Assembly: GCA_030533445.1 (NCBI GenBank)
Contig: CM060064.1
Span: 4,839,916-4,903,915, forward strand
Direction of reading: 5' to 3'
DNA length: 64,000 nucleotides
Origin: Cyprinodon diabolis
Lineage: Eukaryota > Chordata > Actinopteri > Cyprinodontiformes > Cyprinodontidae
Shown in pieces: positions 26,676-41,650 of the stretch; position 1 is the first letter of the stretch; each line of letters begins with the position of its first letter. A model generated the notes under the pieces. That model was given only the letters and a program-made list of their open reading frames with translations. It was not told where the DNA came from and did not search any database. Position numbers and translations under genes: made by a program.

Positions 26676-26758
26676 TGTCAGAAGTGGGATTCGAACCCAC
26701 GCCTCCATTGGAGACTGCGACCTGAACGCAGCGCCTTGGACCGCTCGGCCATCCTGAC
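26676..26758 (-). tRNA. trnal-cag: tRNA-Leu(CAG), copy 16, consensus
   Basis: Consensus sequence, short 5' flank; middle member of a three-unit block (copies 15-17) repeated as copies 18-20. Confidence 0.97.
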
Positions 26759-28335
26759 TTCCTGCTTTTGTTGATTGCGAAACATTTTAAATAACCTGAC
26801 AGAGCAGGTGGGCATGACAAGGGCTTTGTCCATGACCCTAAGAGCTCCCACAACATGCCTGTGAGAACCCACCCTGGATCACAATTAACATAGGGTCAAG
26901 ATAGATCCACCTTGGGAGCTCAAAGAGAAGAGGTGGTTGTAGCTTGATTCCCAAGTTTACTCTTCTATCCTCTGAGACCTGGATACCCACAACTAAGTCT
27001 GGAAATTGGCTTTGGAGCCTGAAAAAAGCAAACAAATTGAAGTCTGGACATACATTACCTAAGAATAGCTACTAAGGAAAATGAAACAGTTTTATCATAA
27101 ACCCCTTTGTCTTAATTGGGGAACTACAATTAATCCCTTTCCCAGGAATGGCTGCTAAAGCATATAAACAACTCTTAAAAAGTCCTTTAAGCTCATCCAG
27201 GAAGCAGCAGTGCTTTAACTGGGTTAAAAAAATGGAAATTGTAAGCTTGAGCTGCTGTGGGAGGGGAAGATGCACATGGAATATACTTGCAGAGCTGCTT
27301 AACACTTGATTCATCTTGTAAAAATTATTTGTGAGAACCTTTCCTGTCATAAGGACGAAGGGTCTATAAAATGGAAATTGGGTTTTCAGGGGTTAGGGGT
27401 CCTGGCACCCAGCATACTCAAGCTCTGGAACCCCAAAAAGATACACATCTAGTCAAAAAGCCCAACTGGATAAAACTTTGACTCATGAGGAGAAAAAATC
27501 CTTAAAATGGACCCTGGGGTATTTGGAGTTAGGGAAGTGTACCTTTATTCCCAGAGTACTATCAGCTTCCATTGGACCCATGAACCCACGGTTAAGCAAA
27601 GAAATGTTGGTACATGATCTAGGGACGATTGGAAGTTTTAAGCCCTGGTATGCACAGCCCTTACCCAATGAAGTACATGGCTTACCCAAGGGATGTTTGA
27701 TATTGAATGGCAGGAAAACAGAAGAATCATTTATCTTTTTACAGAGCAACTCAGGTCTGGTTCACGAAAGGATGATGTTTTATGTTCAAAAACATCCATT
27801 TTGAGCGTGTGTTGAGGTATAGTTTTGTAAATGTGAATAATTGCAAGTGCATCATTTTAGTGTTGCAAATCTTTGATTTGCTTTGCTTGGATTCCTGATC
27901 AGACACTTATCTGTACTACCAGTGATGAGATGCAATAAACGGAATCTTTAACCATCTGACTAATTGGGTGCTATCTGTATGGCTTGAACAGGAGGGCATT
28001 GATATGTTTTAATGAATAATAATGAAATAATTAAACTTTATTGTCATTCCACTGTCACAAGTACAGAGCAACAAAAATGATTATCTGCATTTAACCCATC
28101 CCCTTGGGGAGCAGTGGGCTGCCAATGTGTGGCGCCCAGGGAGCAGTGTGGGGTTAAGGGTCTTGCTTAGAGACCCAGAGTGGCAGTCTGTGGGAGTGGG
28201 GGATCAAACTTACTTTTAGAGTGCGTCACCACATTAGTAACAGGATTCGAATGCACACTTTAATGGGCAACTGCTTTATAGCACACAAATGGCAACCTTC
28301 TGGTAGAAGATACCTCCAAGTAAGCAATAAAGACA

Positions 28336-28418
28336 TGTCAGAAGTGGGATTCGAACCCACGCCTCCATTGGAGACTGCGACCTGAACGCAGCGCCTTGGA
28401 CCGCTCGGCCATCCTGAC
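28336..28418 (-). tRNA. trnal-cag: tRNA-Leu(CAG), copy 17, consensus
   Basis: Consensus sequence, long 5' flank. Its unit carries GGCATTGGAGC near 28678, shared with the units of copies 20 and 29. Confidence 0.97.
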
Positions 28419-30002
28419 TTCCTGCTTTTGTTTCAGAGCTTGATTGCGAAACATTTTAAATAACCTGAGAGAGCAGGTGGGCATGACAAGGGCTTTGTCC
28501 ATGACCCTAAGAGCTCCCACAACATGCCTATGAGAACCCACCCTGGATCACAATTAACATAGGGTCAAGATAGATCCACCTTGGGAGCTCAAAGAGAAGA
28601 GGTGGTTGTAGCTTGATTCCCAAGTTTACTCTTCTATCCTCTGAGACCTGGATACCCACAACTAAGTCTGGAAATTGGCATTGGAGCTTGAAAAAAGCAA
28701 ACAAATTGAAGGCTGGACATACATTAACTAATAATAGCTACTAGGGAAAATGAAACAGTTTGTCATAAACCCCTTTGTCATAATTGGGGAACTACAATGA
28801 ATCCCTTTCCCAGGAATGGCTTCTAAAGCATATAAACAACTCTTTAAAAGTCCTTTACGCTCATCCAGGAAGCAGCAGGGCTTCAACTGGGTTAAAGAAT
28901 GGAAATTGTAAGCTTGAGCTGCTGTGGGAGGGGAAGATGCACATGGAATATGCTTGCAGAGCTGCTTAACACTTGATTCATCTTGTAAAAATTATTTGTG
29001 AGAACCTTTCCTGTCATAAGGAAGAAGGGTCTATAAAATGGAAATTGGGTTTTCAGGGGTTAGGGGTCCTGGCAACCAGCATACTCAAGCTCCGGAACCC
29101 CAAAAAGATACACATCTAGTCAAAAAGCCCAACTGGATAAAACTTTGACTCATGAGGAGAAAAAATCCTTAAAATGGACCCTGGGGTATTTGGAGTTAGG
29201 GAAGTGTACCTTTATTCCCAGAGTACTATCAGCTTCCATTGGACCCATGAACCCACGGTTAAGCAAAGAAATGTTGGTACATGATCTAGGGACGATTGGA
29301 AGTTTTAAGCCCTGGAATGCACAGCCCTTACCCAATGAAGTACATGGCTTACCCAAGGGATGTTTGATATTGAATGGCAGGAAAACAGAAGAATCATTTA
29401 TCTTTTTACAGAGCAACTCAGGTCTGGTTCACGAAAGGATGATGTTTCATGTTCAAAAACATCCATTTTGAGCGTGTGTTGAGGTATAGTTTTGTAAATG
29501 TGAATAATTGCAAGTGCATCATTTTAGTGTTGCAAATCTTTGATTTGCTTTGCTTGGATTCCTGATCAGACACTCATCTGTACTACCAGTGATGAGATGC
29601 AATAAACGGAATCTTTAACCATCTGACTAATTGGGTGCTATCTGTATGGCTTGAACAGGAGGGCATTGATATGTTTTAATGAATAATAATGAAATAATTA
29701 AACTTTATTGTCATTCCACTGTCACAAGTACAGAGCAACAAAAATCATTATCTGCATTTAACCCATCCCCTTGGGGAGCAATGGGCTGCCAATGTGTGGC
29801 GCCCAGGGAGCAGTGTGGGGTTAAGGGTCTTGCTTAGAGACCCAGAGTGGCAGTCTGTGGGAGTGGGGGATCAAACTTACTTTTAGAGTGCGTCACCACA
29901 TTAGTAACAGGATTCGAATGCACACTTTAATGGGCAACTGCTTTATAGCAAACAAATGGCAAACTTCTGGTAGAAGATACCTCCAAGTAAGCAATAAAGA
30001 CA

Positions 30003-30085
30003 TGTCAGAAGTGGGATTCGAACCCACGCCTCCATTGGAGACTGCGACCTGAACGCAGCGCCTTGGACCGCTCGGCCATCCTGAC
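30003..30085 (-). tRNA. trnal-cag: tRNA-Leu(CAG), copy 18, consensus
   Basis: Consensus sequence, short 5' flank; counterpart of copy 15 at a 4987-bp offset. Confidence 0.97.
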
Positions 30086-31662
30086 TTCCTGCTTTTGTTG
30101 ATTGAGAAACATTTTAAATAACCTGACAGAGCAGGTGGGCATGACAAGGGCTTTGTCCATGACCCTAAGAGCTCCCACAACATGCCTGTGAGAACCCACC
30201 CTGGATCACAATTAACATAGGGTCAAGATAGATCCACCTTGGGAGCTCAAAGAGAAGAGGTGGTTGTAGCTTGATTCCCAAGTTTACTCTTCTATCCTCT
30301 GAGACCTGGATACCCACAACTAAGTCTGGAAATTGGCTTTGGAGCCTGAAAAAAGCAAACAAATTGAAGTCTGGACATACATTACCTAAGAATAGCTACT
30401 AAGGAAAATGAAACAGTTTTATCATAAACCCCTTTGTCTTAATTGGGGAACTACAATTAATCCCTTTCCCAGGAATGGCTGCTAAAGCATATAAACAACT
30501 CTTAAAAAGTCCTTTACGCTCATCCAGGAAGCAGCAGTGCTTTAACTGGGTTAAAAAAATGGAAATTGTAAGCTTGAGCTGCTGTGGGAGGGGAAGATGC
30601 ACATGGAATATACTTGCAGAGCTGCTTAACACTTGATTCATCTTGTAAAAATTATTTGTGAGAACCTTTCCTGTCATAAGGACGAAGGGTCTATAAAATG
30701 GAAATTGGGTTTTCAGGGGTTAGGGGTCCTGGCACCTAGCATACTCAAGCTCTGGAACCCCAAAAAGATACACATCTAGTCAAAAAGCCCAACTGGATAA
30801 AACTTTGACTCATGAGGAGAAAAAATCCTTAAAATGGACCCTGGGGTATTTGGAGTTAGGGAAGTGTACCTTTATTCCCAGAGTACTATCAGCTTCCATT
30901 GGACCCATGAACCCACGGTTAAGCAAAGAAATGTTGGTACATGATCTAGGGACGATTGGAAGTTTTAAGCCCTGGTATGCACAGCCCTTACCCAATGAAG
31001 TACATGGCTTACCCAAGGGATGTTTGATATTGAATGGCAGGAAAACAGAAGAATCATTTATCTTTTTACAGAGCAACTCAGGTCTGGTTCACGAAAGGAT
31101 GATGTTTTATGTTCAAAAACATCCATTTTGAGCGTGTGTTGAGGTATAGTTTTGTAAATGTGAATAATTGCAAGTGCATCATTTTAGTGTTGCAAATCTT
31201 TGATTTGCTTTGCTTGGATTCCTGATCAGACACTTATCTGTACTACCAGTGATGAGATGCAATAAACGGAATCTTTAACCATCTGACTAATTGGGTGCTA
31301 TCTGTATGGCTTGAACAGGAGGGCATTGATATGTTTTAATGAATAATAATGAAATAATTAAACTTTATTGTCATTCCACTGTCACAAGTACAGAGCAACA
31401 AAAATGATTATCTGCATTTAACCCATCCCCTTGGGGAGCAGTGGGCTGCCAATGTGTGGCGCCCAGGGAGCAGTGTGGGGTTAAGGGTCTTGCTTAGAGA
31501 CCCAGAGTGGCAGTCTGTGGGAGTGGGGGATCAAACTTACTTTTAGAGTGCGTCACCACATTAGTAACAGGATTCGAATGCACACTTTAATGGGCAACTG
31601 CTTTATAGCAAACAAATGGCAAACTTCTGGTAGAAGATACCTCCAAGTAAGCAATAAAGACA

Positions 31663-31745
31663 TGTCAGAAGTGGGATTCGAACCCACGCCTCCATTGGAG
31701 ACTGCGACCTGAACGCAGCGCCTTGGACCGCTCGGCCATCCTGAC
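31663..31745 (-). tRNA. trnal-cag: tRNA-Leu(CAG), copy 19, consensus
   Basis: Consensus sequence, short 5' flank with one private change (GAAATATTTT for GAAACATTTT). Confidence 0.97.
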
Positions 31746-33322
31746 TTCCTGCTTTTGTTGATTGCGAAATATTTTAAATAACCTGACAGAGCAGGTGGGC
31801 ATGACAAGGGCTTTGTCCATGACCCTAAGAGCTCCCACAACATGCCTGTGAGAACCCACCCTGGATCACAATTAACATAGGGTCAAGATAGATCCACCTT
31901 GGGAGCTCAAAGAGAAGAGGTGGTTGTAGCTTGATTCCCAAGTTTACTCTTCTATCCTCTGAGACCTGGATACCCACAACTAAGTCTGGAAATTGGCTTT
32001 GGAGCCTGAAAAAAGCAAACAAATTGAAGTCTGGACATACATTACCTAAGAATAGCTACTAAGGAAAATGAAACAGTTTTATCATAAACCCCTTTGTCTT
32101 AATTGGGGAACTACAATTAATCCCTTTCCCAGGAATGGCTGCTAAAGCATATAAACAACTCTTAAAAAGTCCTTTAAGCTCATCCAGGAAGCAGCAGTGC
32201 TTTAACTGGGTTAAAAAAATGGAAATTGTAAGCTTGAGCTGCTGTGGGAGGGGAAGATGCACATGGAATATACTTGCAGAGCTGCTTAACACTTGATTCA
32301 TCTTGTAAAAATTATTTGTGAGAACCTTTCCTGTCATAAGGACGAAGGGTCTATAAAATGGAAATTGGGTTTTCAGGGGTTAGGGGTCCTGGCACCCAGC
32401 ATACTCAAGCTCTGGAACCCCAAAAAGATACACATCTAGTCAAAAAGCCCAACTGGATAAAACTTTGACTCATGAGGAGAAAAAATCCTTAAAATGGACC
32501 CTGGGGTATTTGGAGTTAGGGAAGTGTACCTTTATTCCCAGAGTACTATCAGCTTCCATTGGACCCATGAACCCACGGTTAAGCAAAGAAATGTTGGTAC
32601 ATGATCTAGGGACGATTGGAAGTTTTAAGCCCTGGTATGCACAGCCCTTACCCAATGAAGTACATGGCTTACCCAAGGGATGTTTGATATTGAATGGCAG
32701 GAAAACAGAAGAATCATTTATCTTTTTACAGAGCAACTCAGGTCTGGTTCACGAAAGGATGATGTTTTATGTTCAAAAACATCCATTTTGAGCGTGTGTT
32801 GAGGTATAGTTTTGTAAATGTGAATAATTGCAAGTGCATCATTTTAGTGTTGCAAATCTTTGATTTGCTTTGCTTGGATTCCTGATCAGACACTTATCTG
32901 TACTACCAGTGATGAGATGCAATAAACGGAATCTTTAACCATCTGACTAATTGGGTGCTATCTGTATGGCTTGAACAGGAGGGCATTGATATGTTTTAAT
33001 GAATAATAATGAAATAATTAAACTTTATTGTCATTCCACTGTCACAAGTACAGAGCAACAAAAATGATTATCTGCATTTAACCCATCCCCTTGGGGAGCA
33101 GTGGGCTGCCAATGTGTGGCGCCCAGGGAGCAGTGTGGGGTTAAGGGTCTTGCTTAGAGACCCAGAGTGGCAGTCTGTGGGAGTGGGGGATCAAACTTAC
33201 TTTTAGAGTGCGTCACCACATTAGTAACAGGATTCGAATGCACACTTTAATGGGCAACTGCTTTATAGCACACAAATGGCAACCTTCTGGTAGAAGATAC
33301 CTCCAAGTAAGCAATAAAGACA

Positions 33323-33405
33323 TGTCAGAAGTGGGATTCGAACCCACGCCTCCATTGGAGACTGCGACCTGAACGCAGCGCCTTGGACCGCTCGGCCATC
33401 CTGAC
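33323..33405 (-). tRNA. trnal-cag: tRNA-Leu(CAG), copy 20, consensus
   Basis: Consensus sequence, long 5' flank. Its unit carries CACTACATTCATC (near 33956), found elsewhere only in the unit of copy 29, nine units on. Confidence 0.97.
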
Positions 33406-34989
33406 TTCCTGCTTTTGTTTCAGAGCTTGATTGCGAAACATTTTAAATAACCTGAGAGAGCAGGTGGGCATGACAAGGGCTTTGTCCATGACCCTAAGAG
33501 CTCCCACAACATGCCTATGAGAACCCACCCTGGATCACAATTAACATAGGGTCAAGATAGATCCACCTTGGGAGCTCAAAGAGAAGAGGTGGTTGTAGCT
33601 TGATTCCCAAGTTTACTCTTCTATCCTCTGAGACCTGGATACCCACAACTAAGTCTGGAAATTGGCATTGGAGCTTGAAAAAAGCAAACAAATTGAAGGC
33701 TGGACATACATTAACTAATAATAGCTACTAGGGAAAATGAAACAGTTTGTCATAAACCCCTTTGTCATAATTGGGGAACTACAATGAATCCCTTTCCCAG
33801 GAATGGCTTCTAAAGCATATAAACAACTCTTTAAAAGTCCTTTACGCTCATCCAGGAAGCAGCAGGGCTTCAACTGGGTTAAAGAATGGAAATTGTAAGC
33901 TTGAGCTGCTGTGGGAGGGGAAGATGCACATGGAATATGCTTGCAGAGCTGCTTAACACTACATTCATCTTGTAAAAATTATTTGTGAGAACCTTTCCTG
34001 TCATAAGGACGAAGGGTCTATAAAATGGAAATTGGGTTTTCAGGGGTTAGGGGTCCTGGCAACCAGCATACTCAAGCTCCTGAACCCCAAAAAGATACAC
34101 ATCTAGTCAAAAAGCCCAACTGGATAAAACTTTGACTCATGAGGAGAAAAAATCCTTAAAATGGACCCTGGGGTATTTGGAGTTAGGGAAATGTACCTTT
34201 ATTCCCAGAGTACTATCAGCTTCCATTGGACCCATGAACCCACGGTTAAGCAAAGAAATGTTGGTACATGATCTAGGGAAGATTGGAAGTTTTAAGCCCT
34301 GGTATGCACAGCCCTTACCCAATGAAGTACATGGCTTACCCAAGGGATGTTTGATATTGAATGGCAGGAAAACAGAACAATCATTTATCTTTTTACAGAG
34401 CAACTCAGGTCTGGTTCATGAAAGGATGATGTTTTATGTTCAAAAACATCCATTTTGAGCGTGTGTTGAGGTATAGTTTTGTAAATGTGAATAATTGCAA
34501 GTGCATCATTTTAGTGTTGCAAATCTTTGATTTGCTTTGCTTGGATTCCTGATCAGATACTCATCTGTACTACCAGTGATGAGATGCAATAAACGGAATC
34601 TTTAACCATCTGACTAATTGGGTGCTATCTGTATGGCTTGAACAGGAGGGCATTGATATGTTTTAATGAATAATAATGAAATAATTAAACTTTATTGTCA
34701 TTCCACTGTCACAAGTACAGAGCAACAAAAATCATTATCTGCATTTAACCCATCCCCTTGGGGAGCAGTGGGCTGCCAATGTGTGGCACCCAGGGACTAG
34801 TGTGGGGTTAAGGGTCTTGCTTAGAGACCCAGAGTGGCAGTCTGTGGGAGTGGGCGATCAAACTTACTTTTAGAGTGCGTCACCACATTAGTAACAGGAT
34901 TCGAATACACACTTTAATGGGCAACTGCTTTATAGCAAACAAATGGCAAACTTCTGGTAGAAGATACCTCCAAGTAAGCAATAAAGACA

Positions 34990-35072
34990 TGTCAGAAGTG
35001 GGATTCGAACCCACGCCTCCATTGGAGACTGCGACCTGAACGCAGCGCCTTGGACCGCTCGGCCATCCTGAC
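34990..35072 (-). tRNA. trnal-cag: tRNA-Leu(CAG), copy 21, consensus
   Basis: Consensus sequence, long 5' flank; counterpart of copy 30 at a 14957-bp offset. Confidence 0.97.
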
Positions 35073-36656
35073 TTCCTGCTTTTGTTTCAGAGCTTGATTG
35101 CGAAACATTTTAAATAACCTGAGAGAGCAGGTGGGCATGACAAGGGCTTTGTCCATGACCCTAAGAGCTCCCACAACATGCCTATGAGAACCCACCCTGG
35201 ATCACAATTAACATAGGGTCAAGATAGATCCACCTTGGGAGCTCAAAGAGAAGAGGTGGTTGTAGCTTGATTCCCAAGTTTACTCTTCTATCCTCTGAGA
35301 CCTGGATACCCACAACTAAGTCTGGAAATTGGCTTTGGAGCTTGGAAAAAGCAAACAAATTGAAGGCTGGACATACATTACCTAATAATAGCTACTAGGG
35401 AAAATGAAACAGTTTGTCATAAACCCCTTTGTCATAATTGGGGAACTACAATGAATCCCTTTCCCAGGAATGGCTTCTAAAGCATATAAACAACTCTTTA
35501 AAAGTCCTTTACGCTCATCCAGGAAGCAGCAGGGCTTCAACTGGGTTAAAGAATGGAAATTGTAAGCTTGAGCTGCTGTGGGAGGGGAAGATGCACATGG
35601 AATATGCTTGCAGAGCTGCTTAACACTTGATTCATCTTGTAAAAATTATTTGTGAGAACCTTTCCTGTCATAAGGAAGAAGGGTCTATAAAATGGAAATT
35701 GGGTTTTCAGGGGTTAGGGGTCCTGGCAACCAGCATACTCAAGCTCCGGAACCCCAAAAAGATACACATCTAGTCAAAAAGCCCAACTGGATAAAACTTT
35801 GACTCATGAGGAGAAAAAATCCTTAAAATGGACCCTGGGGTATTTGGAGTTAGGGAAGTGTACCTTTATTCCCAGAGTACTATCAGCTTCCATTGGACCC
35901 ATGAACCCACGGTTAAGCAAAGAAATGTTGGTACATGATCTAGGGAAGATTGGAAGTTTTAAGCCCTGGTATGCACAGCCCTTACCCAATGAAGTACATG
36001 GCTTACCCAAGGGATGTTTGATATTGAATGGCAGGAAAACAGAAGAATCATTTATCTTTTTACAGAGCAACTCAGGTCTGGTTCACGAAAGGATGATGTT
36101 TTATGTTCAAAAACATCCATTTTGAGCGTGTGTTGAGGTATAGTTTTGTAAATGTGAATAATTGCAAGTGCATCATTTTAGTGTTGCAAATCTTTGATTT
36201 GCTTTGCTTGGATTCCTGATCAGACACTCATCTGTACTACCAGTGATGAGATGCAATAAACGGAATCTTTAACCATCTGACTAATTGGGTGCTATCTGTA
36301 TGGCTTGAACAGGAGGGCATTGATATGTTTTAATGAATAATAATGAAATAATTAAACTTTATTGTCATTCCACTGTCACAAGTACAGAGCAACAAAAATC
36401 ATTATCTGCATTTAACCCATCCCCTTGGGGAGCAATGGGCTGCCAATGTGTGGCGCCCAGGGAGCAGTGTGGGGTTAAGGGTCTTGCTTAGAGACCCAGA
36501 GTGGCAGTCTGTGGGAGTGGGGGATCAAACTTACTTTTAGAGTGCGTCACCACATTAGTAACAGGATTCGAATGCACACTTTAATGGGCAACTGCTTTAT
36601 AGCAAACAAATGGCAAACTTCTGGTAGAAGATACCTCCAAGTAAGCAATAAAGACA

Positions 36657-36739
36657 TGTCAGAAGTGGGATTCGAACCCACGCCTCCATTGGAGACTGCG
36701 ACCTGAACGCAGCGCCTTGGACCGCTCGGCCATCCTGAC
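36657..36739 (-). tRNA. trnal-cag: tRNA-Leu(CAG), copy 22, consensus
   Basis: Consensus sequence, short 5' flank; a single short-form unit among long-form neighbours. Confidence 0.97.
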
Positions 36740-38316
36740 TTCCTGCTTTTGTTGATTGCGAAACATTTTAAATAACCTGACAGAGCAGGTGGGCATGACA
36801 AGGGCTTTGTCCATGACCCTAAAAGCTCCCACAACATGCCTGTGAGAACCCACCCTGGATCACAATTAACATGGGGTCAAGATAGATCCACCTTGGGAGC
36901 TCAAAGAGAAGAGGTGGTTGTAGCTTGATTCCCAAGTTTACTCTTCTATCCTCTGAGACCTGGATACCCACAACTAAGTCTGGAAATTGGCTTTGGAGCC
37001 TGAAAAAAGCAAACAAATTGAAGTCTGGACATACATTACCTAAGAATAGCTACTAAGGAAAATGAAACAGTTTTATCATAAACCCCTTTGTCTTAATTGG
37101 GGAACTACAATTAATCCCTTTCCCAGGAATGGCTGCTAAAGCATATAAACAACTCTTAAAAAGTCCTTTACGCTCATCCAGGAAGCAGCAGTGCTTTAAC
37201 TGGGTTAAAAAAATGGAAATTGTAAGCTTGAGCTGCTGTGGGAGGGGAAGATGCACATGGAATATACTTGCAGAGCTGCTTAACACTTGATTCATCTTGT
37301 AAAAATTATTTGTGAGAACCTTTCCTGTCATAAGGACGAAGGGTCTATAAAATGGAAATTGGGTTTTCAGGGGTTAGGGGTCCTGGCACCCATTATACTC
37401 AAGCTCTGGAACCCCAAAAAGATACACATCTAGTCAAAAAGCCCAACTGGATAAAACTTTGACTCATGAGGAGAAAAAATCCTTAAAATGGACCCTGGGG
37501 TATTTGGAGTTAGGGAAGTGTACCTTTATTCCCAGAGTACTATCAGCTTCCATTGGACCCATGAACCCACGGTTAAGCAAAGAAATGTTGGTACATGATC
37601 TAGGGACGATTGGAAGTTTTAAGCCCTGGTATGCACAGCCCTTACCCAATGAAGTACATGGCTTACCCAAGGGATGTTTGATATTGAATGGCAGGAAAAC
37701 AGAAGAATCATTTATCTTTTTACAGAGCAACTCAGGTCTGGTTCACGAAAGGATGATGTTTTATGTTCAAAAACATCCATTTTGAGCGTGTGTTGAGGTA
37801 TAGTTTTGTAAATGTGAATAATTGCAAGTGCATCATTTTAGTGTTGCAAATCTTTGATTTGCTTTGCTTGGATTCCTGATCAGACACTTATCTGTACTAC
37901 CAGTGATGAGATGCAATAAACGGAATCTTTAACCATCTGACTAATTGGGTGCTATCTGTATGGCTTGAACAGGAGGGCATTGATATGTTTTAATGAATAA
38001 TAATGAAATAATTAAACTTTATTGTCATTCCACTGTCACAAGTACAGAGCAACAAAAATGATTATCTGCATTTAACCCATCCCCTTGGGGAGCAGTGGGC
38101 TGCCAATGTGTGGCGCCCAGGGAGCAGTGTGGGGTTAAGGGTCTTGCTTAGAGACCCAGAGTGGCAGTCTGTGGGAGTGGGGGATCAAACTTACTTTTAG
38201 AGTGCGTCACCACATTAGTAACAGGATTCGAATGCACACTTTAATGGGCAACTGCTTTATAGCAAACAAATGGCAAACTTCTGGTAGAAGATACCTCCAA
38301 GTAAGCAATAAAGACA

Positions 38317-38399
38317 TGTCAGAAGTGGGATTCGAACCCACGCCTCCATTGGAGACTGCGACCTGAACGCAGCGCCTTGGACCGCTCGGCCATCCTGAC
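38317..38399 (-). tRNA. trnal-cag: tRNA-Leu(CAG), copy 23, consensus
   Basis: Consensus sequence, long 5' flank with TTTTATATAACC as in copies 8 and 12; counterpart of copy 12 at an 18295-bp offset. Confidence 0.97.
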
Positions 38400-39983
38400 T
38401 TCCTGCTTTTGTTTCAGAGCTTGATTGCGAAACATTTTATATAACCTGAGAGAGCAGGTGGGCATGACAAGGGCTTTGTCCATGACCCTAAGAGCTCCCA
38501 CAACATGCCTATGAGAACCCACCCTGGATTACAATTAACATAGGGTCAAGACAGATCCACCTTGGGAGCTCAAAGAGAAGAGGTGGTTGTAGCTTGATTC
38601 CCAAGTTTACTCTTCTATCCTCTGAGACCTGGATACCCACAACTAAGTCTGGAAATTGGCTTTGGAGCTTGAAAAAAGCAAACAAATTGAAGGCTGGACA
38701 TACATTACCTAATAATAGCTACTAGGGAAAATGAAACAGTTTGTCATAAACCCCTTTGTCATAATTGGGGAACTACAATGAATCCCTTTCCCAGGAATGG
38801 CTTCTAAAGCATATAAACAACTCTTTAAAAGTCCTTTACGCTCATCCAGGAAGCAGCAGGGCTTCAACTGGGTTAAAGAATGGAAATTGTAAGCTTGAGC
38901 TGCTGTGGGAGGGGAAGATGCACATGGAATATGCTTGCAGAGCTGCTTAACACTTGATTCATCTTGTAAAAATTATTTGTGAGAACCTTTCCTGTCATAA
39001 GGACGAAGGGTCTATAAAATGGAAATTGGGTTTTCAGGGGTTAGGGGTCCTGGCACCCAGCATACTCAAGCTCCAGAACCCCAAAAAGATACACATCTAG
39101 TCAAAAAGCCCAACTGGATAAAACTTTGACTCATGAGGAGAAAAAATCCTTAAAATGGACCCTGGGGTATTTGGAGTTAGGGAAGTGTACCTTTATTCCC
39201 AGAGTACTATCAGCTTCCATTGGACCCATGAACCCACGGTTAAGCAAAGAAATGTTGGTACATGATCTAGGGAAGATTGGAAGTTTTAAGCCCTGGTATG
39301 CACAGCCCTTACCCAATGAAGTACATGGCTTACCCAAGGGATGTTTGATATTGAATGGCAGGAAAACAGAACAATCATTTATCTTTTTACAGAGCAACTC
39401 AGGTCTGGTTCATGAAAGGATGATGTTTTATGTTCAAAAACATCCATTTTGAGCGTGTGTTGAGGTATAGTTTTGTAAATGTGAATAATTGCAAGTGCAT
39501 CATTTTAGTGTTGCAAATCTTTGATTTGCTTTGCTTGGATTCCTGATCAGATACTCATCTGTACTACCAGTGATGAGATGCAATAAACGGAATCTTTAAC
39601 CATCTGACTAATTGGGTGCTATCTGTATGGCTTGAACAGGAGGGCATTGATATGTTTTAATGAATAATAATGAAATAATTAAACTTTATTGTCATTCCAC
39701 TGTCACAAGTACAGAGCAACAAAAATCATTATCTGCATTTAACCCATCCCCTTGGGGAGCAGTGGGCTGCCAATGTGTGGCACCCAGGGACTAGTGTGGG
39801 GTTAAGGGTCTTGCTTAGAGACCCAGAGTGGCAGTCTGTGGGAGTGGGCGATCAAACTTACTTTTAGAGTGCGTCACCACATTAGTAACAGGATTCGAAT
39901 ACACACTTTAATGGGCAACTGCTTTATAGCAAACAAATGGCAAACTTCTGGTAGAAGATACCTCCAAGTAAGCAATAAAGACA

Positions 39984-40066
39984 TGTCAGAAGTGGGATTC
40001 GAACCCACGCCTCCATTGGAGACTGCGACCTGAACGCAGCGCCTTGGACCGCTCGGACATCCTGAC
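39984..40066 (-). tRNA. trnal-cag: tRNA-Leu(CAG), copy 24, A-box mutated
   Basis: G10 is replaced by T, so the A box reads TGTCCGAGCGG and the first D-stem pair with C25 is lost. The rest is consensus. Both initiation and folding are likely weakened. It is the only altered tRNA in the right two-thirds of the array. Confidence 0.87.
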
Positions 40067-41650
40067 TTCATGCTTTTGTTTCAGAGCTTGATTGCGAAAC
40101 ATTTTAAATAACCTGAGAGAGCAGGTGGGCATGACAAGGGCTTTGTCCATGACCCTAAGAGCTCCCACAACATGCCTATGAGAACCCACCCTGGATCACA
40201 ATTAACATAGGGTCAAGATAGATCCACCTTGGGAGCTCAAAGAGAAGAGGTGGTTGTAGCTTGATTCCCAAGTTTACTCTTCTATCCTCTGAGACCTGGA
40301 TACCCACAACTAAGTCTGGAAATTGGCTTTGGAGCTTGGAAAAAGCAAACAAATTGAAGGCTGGACATACATTACCTAATAATTGCTACTAGGGAAAATG
40401 AAACAGTTTGTCATAAACCCCTTTGTCATAATTGGGGAACTACAATGAATCCCTTTCCCAGGAATGGCTTCTAAAGCATATAAACAACTCTTTAAAAGTC
40501 CTTTACGCTCATCCAGGAAGCAGCAGGGCTTCAACTGGGTTAAAGAATGGAAATTGTAAGCTTGAGCTGCTGTGGGAGGGGAAGATGCACATGGAATATG
40601 CTTGCAGAGCTGCTTAACACTTGATTCATCTTGTAAAAATTATTTGTGAGAACCTTTCCTGTCATAAGGAAGAAGGGTCTATAAAATGGAAATTGGGTTT
40701 TCAGGGGTTAGGGGTCCTGGCAACCAGCATACTCAAGCTCCGGAACCCCAAAAAGATACACATCTAGTCAAAAAGCCCAACTGGATAAAACTTTGACTCA
40801 TGAGGAGAAAAAATCCTTAAAATGGACCCTGGGGTATTTGGAGTTAGGGAAGTGTACCTTTATTCCCAGAGTACTATCAGCTTCCATTGGACCCATGAAC
40901 CCACGGTTAAGCAAAGAAATGTTGGTACATGATCTAGGGAAGATTGGAAGTTTTAAGCCCTGGTATGCACAGCCCTTACCCAATGAAGTACATGGCTTAC
41001 CCAAGGGATGTTTGATATTGAATGGCAGGAAAACAGAAGAATCATTTATCTTTTTACAGAGCAACTCAGGTCTGGTTCACGAAAGGATGATGTTTTATGT
41101 TCAAAAACATCCATTTTGAGCGTGTGTTGAGGTATAGTTTTGTAAATGTGAATAATTGCAAGTGCATCATTTTAGTGTTGCAAATCTTTGATTTGCTTTG
41201 CTTGGATTCCTGATCAGACACTCATCTGTACTACCAGTGATGAGATGCAATAAACGGAATCTTTAACCATCTGACTAATTGGGTGCTATCTGTATGGCTT
41301 GAACAGGAGGGCATTGATATGTTTTAATGAATAATAATGAAATAATTAAACTTTATTGTCATTCCACTGTCACAAGTACAGAGCAACAAAAATCATTATC
41401 TGCATTTAACCCATCCCCTTGGGGAGCAATGGGCTGCCAATGTGTGGCGCCCAGGGAGCAGTGTGGGGTTAAGGGTCTTGCTTAGAGACCCAGAGTGGCA
41501 GTCTGTGGGAGTGGGGGATCAAACTTACTTTTAGAGTGCGTCACCACATTAGTAACAGGATTCGAATGCACACTTTAATGGGCAACTGCTTTATAGCAAA
41601 CAAATGGCAAACTTCTGGTAGAAGATACCTCCAAGTAAGCAATAAAGACA